DNA of 64,000 bases from Cohnella terricola (GCF_007786475.1 NZ_VNJJ01000006.1:124001-188000), one strand, 5' to 3'; counted from the first letter of the stretch, positions 7,953-16,623 are shown. The notes: generated by a model not told the origin, from the letters alone. A program made the numbers and translations.

Positions 7953-8840
7953 ATGCGTACAGAAGCTGAAATGATGCAAACGATCCGCGACTTCGCAGCG
8001 AACAACGAGCAAATCCGCGCCGCTGTCTTGAACGGCTCGCGGGCGAATCGGGACGCGCCTCGCGATCTGTTCCAAGATTACGATATCGTATATTTCGTGG
8101 ACTCCGTTCAGTCTTTTGTCGACGACCCAAGCTGGATTTCCCGCTTCGGCGACATTCTGATCATGCAGACGCCTGACCGGATGGATCACCCGCACGCGGA
8201 GCGGTTCGATAAATTCGCTTATCTCATGATTTTTACGGACGGGAATCGAATCGACCTGACTTTCTATCCGTCGAATCGGTTAGATCAGTATATCCATGAT
8301 AGCCAGACCATCGTTCTGCTGGATAAGGACGGGCTTCTCGGGCATGTGCCCCTGCCGAGCAATCTCGATTACATTCCGTCTCCTCCCGACGGCAACCAAT
8401 TCTATCATTGTTGCAACGAGTTTTGGTGGGTCTCCACTTATGTGGCGAAGGGCCTTTGGCGCCGACAGTTGCCGTATGCGATGCGGATGTACGAAGGACC
8501 GGTTCGCGACATGCTGATGCTCATGAGCGTATGGTACATCGGAGCGAATACCGGCTTTCAAGTAGAAACGGGCAAAGAGGGCAAATATTTCGAGAAATAC
8601 TTGGACTCTTCAAAGTGGATCTCGTTCACTAGGACATATGCGGATGGCGATTACGATCGGGTCTGGCAAGCTCTGTTCGAGATGGGGAATTTATTCCGCG
8701 ATCTGGCGCAAGCGGCAGCCGAACATTTCAGTTTCGCGTACCCGGCCACCGAAGACAAGCGTGTATCCGCTTATCTCCGTCGGATACACGACCTCCCGGC
8801 GGATGCGAAAGACATCGGACTGCAGTTAGCCGATCTCTGA
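7953..8840 (+). CDS. ant(6): Aminoglycoside 6-adenylyltransferase-like protein (ANT(6) family)
   Basis: A 295-residue nucleotidyltransferase of the streptomycin adenylyltransferase family; members are usually about 285-300 aa. The N-terminal site reads VLNGSRANRD and then QDYDIVYFV, giving the GSR and D-x-D-type metal ligands. Further family blocks include RIDLTFYP, DKDGLL, EFWWVSTYVAKGLWR and LPYAMRMYE. The known reaction transfers AMP to the 6-OH of streptomycin. Chromosomal members in Bacillus-type bacteria give low-level resistance, so actual activity needs testing. AGGAG lies 10 nt before the ATG. There is no sign of a mobile element around it. Confidence 0.88.
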   Translation: MRTEAEMMQTIRDFAANNEQIRAAVLNGSRANRDAPRDLFQDYDIVYFVDSVQSFVDDPSWISRFGDILIMQTPDRMDHPHAERFDKFAYLMIFTDGNRIDLTFYPSNRLDQYIHDSQTIVLLDKDGLLGHVPLPSNLDYIPSPPDGNQFYHCCNEFWWVSTYVAKGLWRRQLPYAMRMYEGPVRDMLMLMSVWYIGANTGFQVETGKEGKYFEKYLDSSKWISFTRTYADGDYDRVWQALFEMGNLFRDLAQAAAEHFSFAYPATEDKRVSAYLRRIHDLPADAKDIGLQLADL

Positions 8841-8997
8841 CAGACCATTAACTCGTCCGCGGCCGGGATCACGGCAGCTCTTAAGATCTGACCGCGTTTT
8901 CCGCCGTCCCGTCACCTTTAGATGGCTATGCTCCGGCCCGATGCCCGGGTCATCTGCCGTCGCCCCTCCTCGTTCGATTTCAATTGACCGGCCCTGC

Positions 8998-9026
8998 TTG
9001 TCGTCTTGATTGCCGTGTCGTATATT
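8998..9026 (+). promoter_or_regulatory. Probable promoter of the TetR gene
   Basis: TTGTCG (8998-9003), 17 bp and TATATT (9021-9026) lie 32 bp before the chosen ATG. The palindrome seen in front of the downstream operon is not present here, so autoregulation is not obvious. Confidence 0.4.
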
Positions 9027-9057
9027 ATTAATAAAATTCCATGCAAGGTGTGATGGC

Positions 9058-9711
9058 ATGTCTCCCCGTACCAAAAAACAGAACGAGTCTATTCGAGAAC
9101 AGCGCAAACAAGAGATTTTGCGGGCGGCCATCCAAGTCTACGCAGCCAAGGGCTATTCGGCTGCGGCGTTGAGCGATGTTGCCGAGCGGGCCGGTCTAGC
9201 GAACGGACTGGTGTATTACTACTTCAAAAGCAAACAAAAGCTCTTTCGGGAGCTTTACGAATATATGATGGATCAATCTCTACGCTATACGACAGCGTAC
9301 TTCGATCAGGACGTGCCCGTGCTCGAACAATTTCAAAAGTACGCCGCACTTATCTGCGAACGCGTCATTGAGGATCCCGAGACTCAGCACTTTTATATGA
9401 GAATCGTCTTGGACCTGCATCATCTGTACGAGCCTGGGGAATTGTCGCCCTTCGATTGGATGAAGAATTTCATCCAGCCCATGACGCAGGCAATTGACAG
9501 AGGGATTGAGCAAGGAGTTATCCGCCGGGGTGATGCCTATTTGATGGCTATGCAATTTTGGGGAGCCGTCTCCCAGGGCATGAACTATCTGGACCAATTC
9601 GTTCAAGACCTCGAGACTCAAGATCTGACGGCAACGAAAAAGAATGATGAAGTCCGCGCTAAAATCCGGCAGATTGCTGAGTCGGCAATTTTGTTTTTCA
9701 AACAAGAGTAA
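9058..9711 (+). CDS. TetR/AcrR-family transcriptional repressor
   Basis: 217 residues from the chosen start. The N-terminal helix-turn-helix runs ILRAAIQVYAAKGYSAAALSD then VAERAGLANGLVYYYFKSKQKLF, standard for TetR; the rest is an all-helical ligand domain. The frame is open 16 codons further upstream, but AAGGTG precedes the ATG at 9058 and the alignment with TetR proteins starts there. It lies 68 bp upstream of an SRPBCC/flavodoxin-reductase pair whose promoter contains a 20-bp palindrome. This makes it the likely repressor of that pair. Confidence 0.92.
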   Translation: MSPRTKKQNESIREQRKQEILRAAIQVYAAKGYSAAALSDVAERAGLANGLVYYYFKSKQKLFRELYEYMMDQSLRYTTAYFDQDVPVLEQFQKYAALICERVIEDPETQHFYMRIVLDLHHLYEPGELSPFDWMKNFIQPMTQAIDRGIEQGVIRRGDAYLMAMQFWGAVSQGMNYLDQFVQDLETQDLTATKKNDEVRAKIRQIAESAILFFKQE

Positions 9712-9729
9712 TCTTTCTTGTTTTTTTGG

Positions 9730-9758
9730 TTGACTGTTAACTCAGTCAAAAATATAAT
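9730..9758 (+). promoter_or_regulatory. Consensus promoter with embedded TetR-type operator
   Basis: -35 TTGACT (9730-9735), 17-bp spacer, -10 TATAAT (9753-9758). The inverted repeat TTGACTG-TTAACT-CAGTCAA (9730-9749) begins at the -35 and fills the spacer, so a bound repressor would block RNA polymerase. It drives the SRPBCC and flavodoxin-fold genes. Confidence 0.8.
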
Positions 9759-9779
9759 GATCGCAAGGAGCGTGATAAC

Positions 9780-10199
9780 TTGCCAACGATTCATAAGGAA
9801 ATTTTGATTGGTGCCTCACCTGAGCAAGTATGGGATGCAGTTAGCGACGTAGGCGCCGTCCATACTCGCCTAGTCCCCGGATACACCGAGAACACGATGA
9901 TGGATGGGCACGAAAGAACACTCATGTTGCCCGGCGGCGGAAGCGTGCGGGAACTTATCGTATCCATCGACCCCAACGAACGGCGCATGGCCTATGCGGT
10001 CAAAGAAGGCCGAATACCGCTGACGCATCATCATGCCTCCTTGCAAGTACTTCCTCATGACGGCAACTCCGCCAAGCTCGTATGGATCACCGATTTCCTT
10101 CCCGATCTTCTTGCCGCTGAGATACAAGCGCGTATCAATCGAGGCGCAGAGGTTATGAAAGAGACGATCGAGACCGAAGTGCGAGGAGGAAATCGATGA
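9780..10199 (+). CDS. SRPBCC-family protein
   Basis: A 139-residue START-like domain. HKEILIGASPEQVWDAVSDV opens the fold, GGGSVRELIVSID is the middle strand pair, and LAAEIQARINRGAEVMKET the long C-terminal helix. This resembles the polyketide-cyclase-like/SRPBCC group that binds hydrophobic small molecules. The start is TTG: AAGGAG lies 9 nt upstream, and the nearby GTG is out of frame. It overlaps the following oxidoreductase by 4 nt (ATGA), so both are co-translated and presumably act on the same compound, perhaps a quinone or aromatic. Confidence 0.85.
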   Translation: MPTIHKEILIGASPEQVWDAVSDVGAVHTRLVPGYTENTMMDGHERTLMLPGGGSVRELIVSIDPNERRMAYAVKEGRIPLTHHHASLQVLPHDGNSAKLVWITDFLPDLLAAEIQARINRGAEVMKETIETEVRGGNR

Positions 10200-10774
10200 G
10201 AATTCTAGTCGTGGCGGCTCATCCACACATTGAACAGTCGCGCGTCAATCAGTGCTGGTTGGCGGAATTGCGTCGATCCCCCGATACTATAACGGTTCAT
10301 GAGCTATACAAGACCTACCCCGACTTTGCAATCGATGCCCAGAAGGAGCAAGACCTCGTTGCGCAGCATGACCGCATCGTATTGCAATTCCCGATCCAAT
10401 GGTACAGCGTGCCGGCATTGCTCAAGATGTGGCTGGATGACGTGTTCACGACAACCTGGTTGTTCGGAGCCGGCGGCAGAGCCGTGGCGGGGAAAGAACT
10501 CGTCCTGGCCATGTCGATCGGAGGAGACGAATCTACCTACCAGTCAGGCGGCATAATTGGATATACGATCAGCGAACTGGTACGCCCCCTTCAAGTCTTC
10601 TCCAACCAAATCGGCATGACTTTCCTGCCGCATTATAAATTATATGGCGCGATGAAGGCAACGGACTTCCAGATCAATAATAGCGCTTCAAGTTATGTTC
10701 AACATATCTCGTCTCCCGACCTTAATCCCATCATTGCGAGAAAACGCATGTTTGCCGAGATGAGCCGGGCTTAG
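10196..10774 (+). CDS. NAD(P)H-dependent flavodoxin-fold oxidoreductase (Flavodoxin_2)
   Basis: A 192-residue member of the NQO1/MdaB/KefF-type family. It opens MRILVVAAHPHIEQSRVN, the FMN phosphate loop, and has the quinone-reductase signature IVLQFPIQWYSVPALLKMW with a following FTTTWLFG. Such proteins reduce quinones by two electrons using FMN, protecting against redox cycling. It is the second gene of the TetR-controlled unit. Its TAG is directly abutted by the stop codon of the convergent glycosyltransferase gene (zero gap), so any terminator must lie inside the opposite gene. Confidence 0.88.
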   Translation: MRILVVAAHPHIEQSRVNQCWLAELRRSPDTITVHELYKTYPDFAIDAQKEQDLVAQHDRIVLQFPIQWYSVPALLKMWLDDVFTTTWLFGAGGRAVAGKELVLAMSIGGDESTYQSGGIIGYTISELVRPLQVFSNQIGMTFLPHYKLYGAMKATDFQINNSASSYVQHISSPDLNPIIARKRMFAEMSRA

Positions 10775-12001
10775 TCACCACCCTAAGAGTCGCTTCTCCA
10801 CGGCTGCCGCTGCCGCAACAGGTCCGCCCGCCGATGCGAATCCCTCGGATACTTTACGAGCGCCTTCAACGCGCTTCATCGCCTCGCGCACTTGGAAACG
10901 CAGGCGATCCGGGGTGAGTCTGCCGGCCGGCAGACGCGTACCTGCTCCGGCTACTTCGACGCGCCGCGCTACCTCCAATTGATCGCGGCCGAAAGGCACC
11001 GCGCATACGGGTACGCCATAAAGCAACGCTTTCTGGGTTGCCCCCATTCCGCCATGCGTAATGGCGCATACTGCTCGATCTAGGATGAGTCCATGCGGGA
11101 TGAATGGTAACAAACTGGCATTGGCTGGAGCACGGAATGCTGCTGAATCTTGAGAGGGAAGCGTTGCGATGATGTGGACGTTCTCTTCCGCAAGGGCATC
11201 GAGCGCCGCTTCGATGAGGCGGCCGTCATTCTGATATTCCGAGGAGGTCGTGACTAGTACGATAGGCCGTTCGATTTTCTGCAGCCACTCTGGAGGTTCG
11301 GCGGGAGGATCCCATGCGCACGGGCCGACCATGACAACGTTCGGCGACCAATCAGAGCGCGGATACTCGAAAGGCTCGGCTGTAAGGTAGAGAAGGAGCG
11401 GCGGTCGACCGAACATTTCGTCGGCACTGCTGACCGGATCAAGTCCGAGATTTGCGCGTATTCCGTTAAGCGGCGGCAACATTGTACGCTCAAAAACACC
11501 TACGAACAACGGCTTTAACGCGCGATCGCGAAGTCTGCCCATCGGTCCGCGAGCAGGCGGGAGGCCGGGTCCGAAAGGCGGAGCATCGCGAGAAGTTACC
11601 GCGAGCGGATAAGGGCAGAACGTCGCCCATGGACCGCCCCAAGCCTCGGCGGCCGCAACGGCGCCCCAGCAGTTGATATCCACGATGACCGCATCGGGAG
11701 CCGTTGCCGAGATCGCTTGCTGAAGATCGGGGCCGTCATATTCCGCACGGGCGCTGAACATACTTACGGAACGCTGAAGCCCTCCTCGGGCCGTGCGCGC
11801 CTTGTAATCATCGTGGGGCATCGCTTCGATCCGGTTGCCGATAGACGCGGCATCGAAGCCGTGCGCCCGGGCGAGGTCCAACTGCGAAGCCAACGTGCGC
11901 AGGATGATGTCATGGCCTCTTGCTCTAAGCTCATCCAGAATCGGAATCAGCGGATACAAGTGTCCGCGAGCAGGCGAAGTATAGGCAAGTATACGAGCCA
12001 T
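10775..12001 (-). CDS. GT1 family (MGT/UGT-type) glycosyltransferase
   Basis: A 408-residue GT-B glycosyltransferase. The N-terminal acceptor domain opens ARILAYTSPARGHLYPLIPIL; the C-terminal nucleotide-sugar domain carries the family signature ITHGGMGATQKALLYGVPV then PFGRDQLEVARRV (about residues 315-350). Relatives glycosylate macrolides, flavonoids or antibiotics from UDP-sugars, often as a resistance step. It starts immediately after the TAG of the TetR gene (TAGATG), so the two are translationally coupled and probably induced by the compound being glycosylated. Confidence 0.9.
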   Translation of the reverse strand: MARILAYTSPARGHLYPLIPILDELRARGHDIILRTLASQLDLARAHGFDAASIGNRIEAMPHDDYKARTARGGLQRSVSMFSARAEYDGPDLQQAISATAPDAVIVDINCWGAVAAAEAWGGPWATFCPYPLAVTSRDAPPFGPGLPPARGPMGRLRDRALKPLFVGVFERTMLPPLNGIRANLGLDPVSSADEMFGRPPLLLYLTAEPFEYPRSDWSPNVVMVGPCAWDPPAEPPEWLQKIERPIVLVTTSSEYQNDGRLIEAALDALAEENVHIIATLPSQDSAAFRAPANASLLPFIPHGLILDRAVCAITHGGMGATQKALLYGVPVCAVPFGRDQLEVARRVEVAGAGTRLPAGRLTPDRLRFQVREAMKRVEGARKVSEGFASAGGPVAAAAAVEKRLLGW

Positions 12002-12616
12002 CTACGTTCCTCCTATTAGGGGTTGAAGTAGCTCGCGTAGAGCGAGCTCGGTTTGACTCCGGCTCATGCCCCGATGCCGGCGCAAGAGCTGCCAAATGTA
12101 GACGTCGGTTATGGCGAACAATTGTGCGAGGCGTCTTTCCCGTTCTTCGCCTTGCAGTACGGCTAGAACCGGGGAGAAGACTCGTTCGCACCACATCTGA
12201 TGATATTTGCGGCCTTGGTCGACAAGCTCGCGCACGGCAATCGTTCGGTGCTCCTCAGCCAACATGCGAAGCACCCCATTACCTACTTCTTCATAGTGAT
12301 CGAGCAATATTCGCAGGGCCTCTGCCACGTCCCCTGCCTCCGGTTGGTCGCGGTGACTAGCAATTCGCTTGTACTCGCGCTCGGCGGCCGCAGTAAATAG
12401 CCCCTCCTTACCTCCGTAACGTCGGATCACCGTCTGCACGGAGACGCCCGCTCGGCGCGCAACCTCATCGAGAGCGATGTGATCCATCGGTTTCTCGTAA
12501 AAAACCTGCACCGCGGCATCGAGAATGCGCTCGCCCGTCTCGGCCGCCGACTGTGCTCTTGCTTGCATTCGGTAAGATCGCGTGGCGGTCTCGGACGGTT
12601 CCTTATCGTTCTCCAC
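12002..12616 (-). CDS. TetR-family regulator of the glycosyltransferase operon
   Basis: A 204-residue TetR protein with HTH MDHIALDEVARRAGVSVQTVI then RRYGGKEGLF. The reading frame begins with GTG preceded by AAGGAA. It is the first gene of a two-gene unit with the glycosyltransferase. A 19-bp dyad just upstream overlaps the probable promoter, supporting autorepression relieved by an antibiotic-like ligand. The ligand is unknown. Confidence 0.92.
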   Translation of the reverse strand: MENDKEPSETATRSYRMQARAQSAAETGERILDAAVQVFYEKPMDHIALDEVARRAGVSVQTVIRRYGGKEGLFTAAAEREYKRIASHRDQPEAGDVAEALRILLDHYEEVGNGVLRMLAEEHRTIAVRELVDQGRKYHQMWCERVFSPVLAVLQGEERERRLAQLFAITDVYIWQLLRRHRGMSRSQTELALRELLQPLIGGT

Positions 12617-12645
12617 TTGGGTTTCCTTCGCTTTCTTGCATATTC

Positions 12646-12664
12646 ATGTTAATCACACTAACAT
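12646..12664 (-). promoter_or_regulatory. TetR operator dyad upstream of tetR-glycosyltransferase
   Basis: The perfect inverted repeat ATGTTA-ATCACAC-TAACAT lies 30 bp before the GTG start. On the minus strand TTGACT (12678-12683) with a weak -10 TAGTGT (12655-12660) at 17 bp places the dyad over the -10. Confidence 0.65.
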
Positions 12665-12696
12665 CAAATATTCGTCAAGTCAATGGGCATAGCGAA

Positions 12697-12733
12697 ACGG
12701 CCTCCATCCCATGGCATTCAGGACGGAGGCCGC
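12697..12733 (-). terminator. Terminator of mqo
   Basis: A 13-bp stem (ACGGCCTCCATCC with GGACGGAGGCCGC, one wobble or mismatch) lies 20 bp beyond the mqo stop. In the mqo direction it is followed by TTTCGCT, a modest T-tract. Confidence 0.65.
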
Positions 12734-12752
12734 TTCATATGCGAGTATTTTC

Positions 12753-14255
12753 TTAAGAGACGGTTTGCAGTTCGCGATTCAGACCAAGAGCCCGTGCTGT
12801 CGAAGTATGGATCTCATCGATCAGCTCGGGATTCTTCGCGAGCGACACGCCATAGGAAGGAATCATTTCTTTGATTTTAGCTTCCCACTCTTTTATATGT
12901 TGCGGGAAGCATTTTTTCATCACTTCCAGCATAACGGAGACAGCAGTGGAAGCGCCTGGAGATGCTCCGAGCAAGGCCGCGATCGAGCCGTCTGCCGCGC
13001 TAACGACTTCCGTGCCGAATTGAAGCGTGCCTTTGCCGCCGGCATCGGTATCCTTAATAACTTGCACGCGTTGACCGGCCACTAGAAGATCCCAATCCTC
13101 GCTTTTGGCGTTCGGGACGAACTCCCGCAACTCTTCCATACGTTTTTCTTTCGACAACATCACTTGCTGGATCAGGTATTTGGTCAAAGACATGTTCTTC
13201 GCGCCCGCCGCCAGCATCGTCATGACGTTGTTCGGCTTCACGGAACCGATCAGGTCGAACATGGAACCGGTTTTTAAGAACTTAGGCGAGAACCCGGCAA
13301 ACGGTCCGAAGAGCAGCGACTTCTTGTTATCGATAAATCGAGTGTCCAGATGCGGAACGGACATCGGAGGAGCGCCGACCGGCGCTTTGCCGTATACTTT
13401 GGCATGATGCTGCTCGACGATATCCGGATTCGTACACACCATAAATAACCCGCTAACCGGGAAGCCCCCGATATTTTTCCCTTCGGGAATACCGGACTTC
13501 TGCAATAGGGGCAAGCTGCCTCCCCCGCCTCCGATAAAGACGAATTTGGCGGTATGGCGTTCTACGCTGCCGCTATCGATGTTCCGCACTTTCAATTCCC
13601 ACAGGCCTTCGCGATTACGCTTAATATCATCCACTTGATGTTTATATTTTATGCCGACGTTTTGACTCGTTAAGTGATCGAATAAGATGCGCGTTAACGC
13701 ACCGAAGTTGACGTCCGTTCCGGAGTCGATCTTGGTTGCCGCGATCGGCTCGTTCGATAGCCGGTTCTCCAACATTAGCGGAATCCATTCCTTCAGCTTA
13801 TTCGGATCATCGGAGAATTCCATTCCCTGAAATAGGGGATTGTTGGACAATGCCTCGAAACGTTTCTTCAAGAACGATACGTTTTTCTCCCCTTGCACAA
13901 AGCTCATATGGGGCAGCGGCATAATAAAGTCATTCGGGTTGCTGATCAGCTTGCGGTCGGCAAGATAAGACCAGAACTGTCTCGAGACTTGAAACTGCTC
14001 GTTAATGCTTATCGCTTTGCTGATATCAACGGAGCCGTCCGGTTTCTCAGTGGTGTAGTTAAGCTCACATAGCGCCGCATGCCCGGTGCCCGCATTGTTC
14101 CATTCGTTAGAGCTTTCCTCTCCTGCGCTGGCCAACTTCTCGAACACCGTGATTTTCCATTCCGGCACTAATTCTTTCAGCAGCGTCCCCAGAGTCGCGC
14201 TCATGACGCCGGCACCAATCAAGATAACGTCTGTTGTAGGTTGTCTGTTGCTCAT
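12753..14255 (-). CDS. mqo: Malate:quinone oxidoreductase
   Basis: A 500-residue FAD-dependent peripheral membrane enzyme oxidising L-malate to oxaloacetate with transfer to menaquinone. The dinucleotide site [17 protein letters not shown] is at residues 10-26, followed by the family block [20 protein letters not shown]. Later Mqo landmarks are [28 protein letters not shown] and [18 protein letters not shown]. Length matches the family. It stands as a single gene with its own terminator; the 220 bp upstream is AT-rich with several TATA-like hexamers but no clear -35. Confidence 0.96.
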   Translation of the reverse strand: MSNRQPTTDVILIGAGVMSATLGTLLKELVPEWKITVFEKLASAGEESSNEWNNAGTGHAALCELNYTTEKPDGSVDISKAISINEQFQVSRQFWSYLADRKLISNPNDFIMPLPHMSFVQGEKNVSFLKKRFEALSNNPLFQGMEFSDDPNKLKEWIPLMLENRLSNEPIAATKIDSGTDVNFGALTRILFDHLTSQNVGIKYKHQVDDIKRNREGLWELKVRNIDSGSVERHTAKFVFIGGGGGSLPLLQKSGIPEGKNIGGFPVSGLFMVCTNPDIVEQHHAKVYGKAPVGAPPMSVPHLDTRFIDNKKSLLFGPFAGFSPKFLKTGSMFDLIGSVKPNNVMTMLAAGAKNMSLTKYLIQQVMLSKEKRMEELREFVPNAKSEDWDLLVAGQRVQVIKDTDAGGKGTLQFGTEVVSAADGSIAALLGASPGASTAVSVMLEVMKKCFPQHIKEWEAKIKEMIPSYGVSLAKNPELIDEIHTSTARALGLNRELQTVS

Positions 14256-14478
14256 TCTATACCGTCCTTACATGCTGATATTTGAGGAAAAGATGTAGGC
14301 GCACCCACTCTGGCCACATAGCAAGGCAGCGTGCGACCACGTCACACACCTTTTCGCGTTCATCTGTTATAGTATAGCACTTATTTATATTCATAGATTA
14401 AGATACTTACTATTATACAATAGATATACACGATATAAGAACCGGTAAATTTCAGGGTGACGGTCCTGAAAGTTCCGC

Positions 14479-15267
14479 TCATGGCGTCAACTCGTTCCGA
14501 AGCCGGCGCCGGTCGCGTACGTAAAGCAAGATCATCATGCACAAGCTGGCCGCGATAACGCTAAAACCGGTCCACTGGCCGGCCGTCCAATGGAACGCGT
14601 AACGAGGCGAATCCCCCCGCAGCCATTCCAGATTAAACCGCCCGAACGAATACAGGACATTATAAGCCAAGAACAGCATCCCCGTTGTCCATCTTCTGTT
14701 TCTTAACAGGAGCAGCAAGACGAAAATGATTAGATCCCACTGGCTTTCCAATATTTCCGCCGGCCACAGCGGCTGGGATCCGTAAGTATCGAAAGCAGCA
14801 GTACCTTCCCGATAAACCATTCCGAAACCGAGTCCAGTCGGAGAACCGAAGGCGTCCCCGTTCAGAAAGCAGGCGATTCTGCCGATCGATTGCCCCAATA
14901 CGATGGCCGGAGCCAATAGATCCGCCAATTCCCAGAACGACAAGCGGTGCTTCCGCGTGTAGATGAGCATGGCGACGAAGCCGCCGATCAAAGAGCCTTG
15001 GACCGATATTCCGCCGTTCCAGATCGCCGGGATTTCGATCAGATGCTTTGAATAATACTCCCATTGAAAAAAGAAAACATGCCAGAAGCGCGCCGACACG
15101 ATCGCTCCGACGAACAAGTAAGGCAGCATATTCGAGATATGGTCCCGGTATGGCGTACCCGCGGCCAAGTATTGCGCTACCCCCAGCGCCAATAACGCAG
15201 CCAATGCCGAAACGACCCCGTGCGTATAAATGTGGAAATCTCCAATCGTAAACAATACAACGCTCAT
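14479..15267 (-). CDS. lgt: Divergent prolipoprotein diacylglyceryl transferase (Lgt) paralogue
   Basis: A 262-residue, seven-helix membrane protein aligning along its length with Lgt, which moves diacylglycerol from phosphatidylglycerol onto the lipobox Cys. Recognisable blocks are AIWNGGISVQGSLIGG (residues 81-96), GQSIGRIACFLNGDAFG (125-141) and RFNLEWLRGD (210-219). Key departures: the essential His of the usual HGG block (His103 in E. coli) is Gln90 here, GRxGNFxNGE has become GRIACFLNGD, and the Arg of that block is kept (Arg130). GGGAGG precedes the ATG by 8 nt. A BlaI-type operator sits in its leader, tying it to the BlaI/M56 pair upstream. It may not be the housekeeping Lgt. Confidence 0.8.
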   Translation of the reverse strand: MSVVLFTIGDFHIYTHGVVSALAALLALGVAQYLAAGTPYRDHISNMLPYLFVGAIVSARFWHVFFFQWEYYSKHLIEIPAIWNGGISVQGSLIGGFVAMLIYTRKHRLSFWELADLLAPAIVLGQSIGRIACFLNGDAFGSPTGLGFGMVYREGTAAFDTYGSQPLWPAEILESQWDLIIFVLLLLLRNRRWTTGMLFLAYNVLYSFGRFNLEWLRGDSPRYAFHWTAGQWTGFSVIAASLCMMILLYVRDRRRLRNELTP

Positions 15268-15288
15268 TTGCTGATCCTCCCTGATTGA

Positions 15289-15303
15289 ACTACATTGTGT
15301 AGT
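15289..15303. promoter_or_regulatory. BlaI-type operator in front of lgt
   Basis: The perfect dyad ACTACA-TTG-TGTAGT lies between the M56 stop and the lgt ribosome site. It has the same arms and spacing as the dyad at the blaI promoter (16575-16589) and fits the TACA-N-TGTA core known for BlaI/MecI/CopY repressors. Confidence 0.8.
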
Positions 15304-15327
15304 GTAATTGATTAAAAAAAGGGGGGA

Positions 15328-16128
15328 TTATGAATCCCCGCTAAGCATCAAAAGCAGCAGCATCGAAACGGACATCAGCAGTGGCCTAACCCAGGCAACC
15401 TTAACCTTTACCGTCTTATCGGGATCAAGAACCTGAGCGATTCGATAGTTCATGGCGGTCGCCCCGAAATGAACGGCAGCCGCAAGTCGCCGCTGGTTCC
15501 CGAGCTTCGACAATTTCAGAAGCACGCTGGCCAAAGGCAGCTCCGTGCCCATTCGACGAATCGCAAAGCGGTCGGCCAGAAGCTCCATCCAGGTATGATA
15601 GTAGCGAAGTACCGGGCTCATGATCGGCAAATATCCGAATCCTTCGGTCAACATTCTCGCCAGAAACCATTTCGCATTGTCGCGATTATGGCAATGATGC
15701 CATTCGTGCAACACGATCGCCTTCACCTCATCGTCGGTGAACATCTCGAGAACGGCGCTCGAAACGACGATGGCCGGTCTTCGGAGTCCGAATGACAGCG
15801 CGACGAACGCTTTGTCCTTCACCACGATAATCTCCGTTCCGAGATTCCGGTATTTATAGGCAAGGCGTCTTGATAGTTTCAGGTGCTGGTTAGAACGAAA
15901 ACGCCCAAGCCATCTCCGCGACAAATACGCCTGGGCGACGATTCGCCAGATCATTCGAATTAACGTGTATCCGGCAACCACTCCGACTCCGATGTATGCC
16001 GCATCCGTATGCCGAAGCCCGGCACTTCCGGTAGAGCAAGCGAGATATATTGCCAGTTGCACGCTGAATAATACAATAAAGGCAATCATCGTCGCATAGA
16101 TCCATTTCAGCTTAGCCGAAGGACTCAT
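15328..16128 (-). CDS. M56-family membrane metalloprotease (BlaR1/MecR1-like, no sensor domain)
   Basis: A 266-residue protein with N-terminal membrane helices (about 10-32 and 45-68), a gluzincin core with LHEWHHCHNRDN (zinc motif H141-E-x-x-H145) and MELLADRFAIRR (Glu182 as third ligand), and a C-terminal helix (about 248-263). In BlaR1, ligand binding to an external penicillin-binding domain activates this protease, leading to loss of BlaI. Here the chain ends after the last helix, so no beta-lactam sensor domain exists and the signal must be sensed otherwise. It overlaps blaI by 4 nt. Confidence 0.88.
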   Translation of the reverse strand: MSPSAKLKWIYATMIAFIVLFSVQLAIYLACSTGSAGLRHTDAAYIGVGVVAGYTLIRMIWRIVAQAYLSRRWLGRFRSNQHLKLSRRLAYKYRNLGTEIIVVKDKAFVALSFGLRRPAIVVSSAVLEMFTDDEVKAIVLHEWHHCHNRDNAKWFLARMLTEGFGYLPIMSPVLRYYHTWMELLADRFAIRRMGTELPLASVLLKLSKLGNQRRLAAAVHFGATAMNYRIAQVLDPDKTVKVKVAWVRPLLMSVSMLLLLMLSGDS

Positions 16129-16556
16129 GGTTTGTTCCTCTTTTTAATCTCGCTTAATTTCCGTTCCAACTTCGCGATCATCTCTTGATCCGCGTCTTCA
16201 AGAGCATCGATCATGTGGCTCACGATCAAGCTCCCGTATTCCTGAATGAGCCCCTGAGATACCGCTTTCGTCTGCTCCGAGAGAAATTGCTCCCTCGACT
16301 GCACGGTACTGAATCGCGCCGCTTGGGTTCTGCCGGTGCCGACCAGCGTTTTGGTTAGATGGCCTTTATCCAACAGGCGATTCATGACCGTCGTTACCGC
16401 GTTGATCGAGATCGGATGGTCTTGGTTAAGAATCGTTTGCACTTCCTTGATGCTCATGCCCTCGGAAGACCATAAAAGGTCCATTATTCTCGCTTCAAGC
16501 GGCCCGAAAAAACGATTCAGTCCCTCTCCGTTCACGTTTAGCTTTTTAATCTTCAA
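16125..16556 (-). CDS. BlaI/MecI/CopY-family repressor
   Basis: 143 residues. A winged helix (FFGPLEARIMDLLWSSEGMS; IKEVQTILNQ; INAVTTVMNRLLDKGHLTK) is followed by a helical dimerisation tail, the standard BlaI layout. These repressors bind TACA-N-TGTA dyads and are inactivated after signalling by a partner M56 protease. The gene is first in a unit with the M56 gene. Matching dyads occur at its own promoter and before lgt. No beta-lactamase or PBP2a gene is nearby. Confidence 0.92.
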   Translation of the reverse strand: MKIKKLNVNGEGLNRFFGPLEARIMDLLWSSEGMSIKEVQTILNQDHPISINAVTTVMNRLLDKGHLTKTLVGTGRTQAARFSTVQSREQFLSEQTKAVSQGLIQEYGSLIVSHMIDALEDADQEMIAKLERKLSEIKKRNKP

Positions 16557-16574
16557 TCCATCACGCCCTTATAT

Positions 16575-16611
16575 ACTACATATTGTAGTGTGATCGGATG
16601 CAGATTGTCAA
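16575..16611 (-). promoter_or_regulatory. blaI promoter with BlaI operator over the -10
   Basis: On the minus strand, TTGACA (16606-16611), 18 bp and TACAAT (16582-16587). The dyad ACTACA-TAT-TGTAGT (16575-16589) covers the -10, so BlaI would repress its own operon. Confidence 0.82.
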
Positions 16612-16623
16612 TATTGGGCAGGA

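Noticed and set aside
7693..7974. 93-codon rightward frame before ant(6)
   Set aside because: It is built from the palindromic repeats, lacks a ribosome site and runs out of frame into ant(6).
7953..8840. ant(6) as a recently acquired mobile resistance gene
   Set aside because: No transposase, integron, inverted repeats or composition change is visible around it; it looks like a chromosomal family member.
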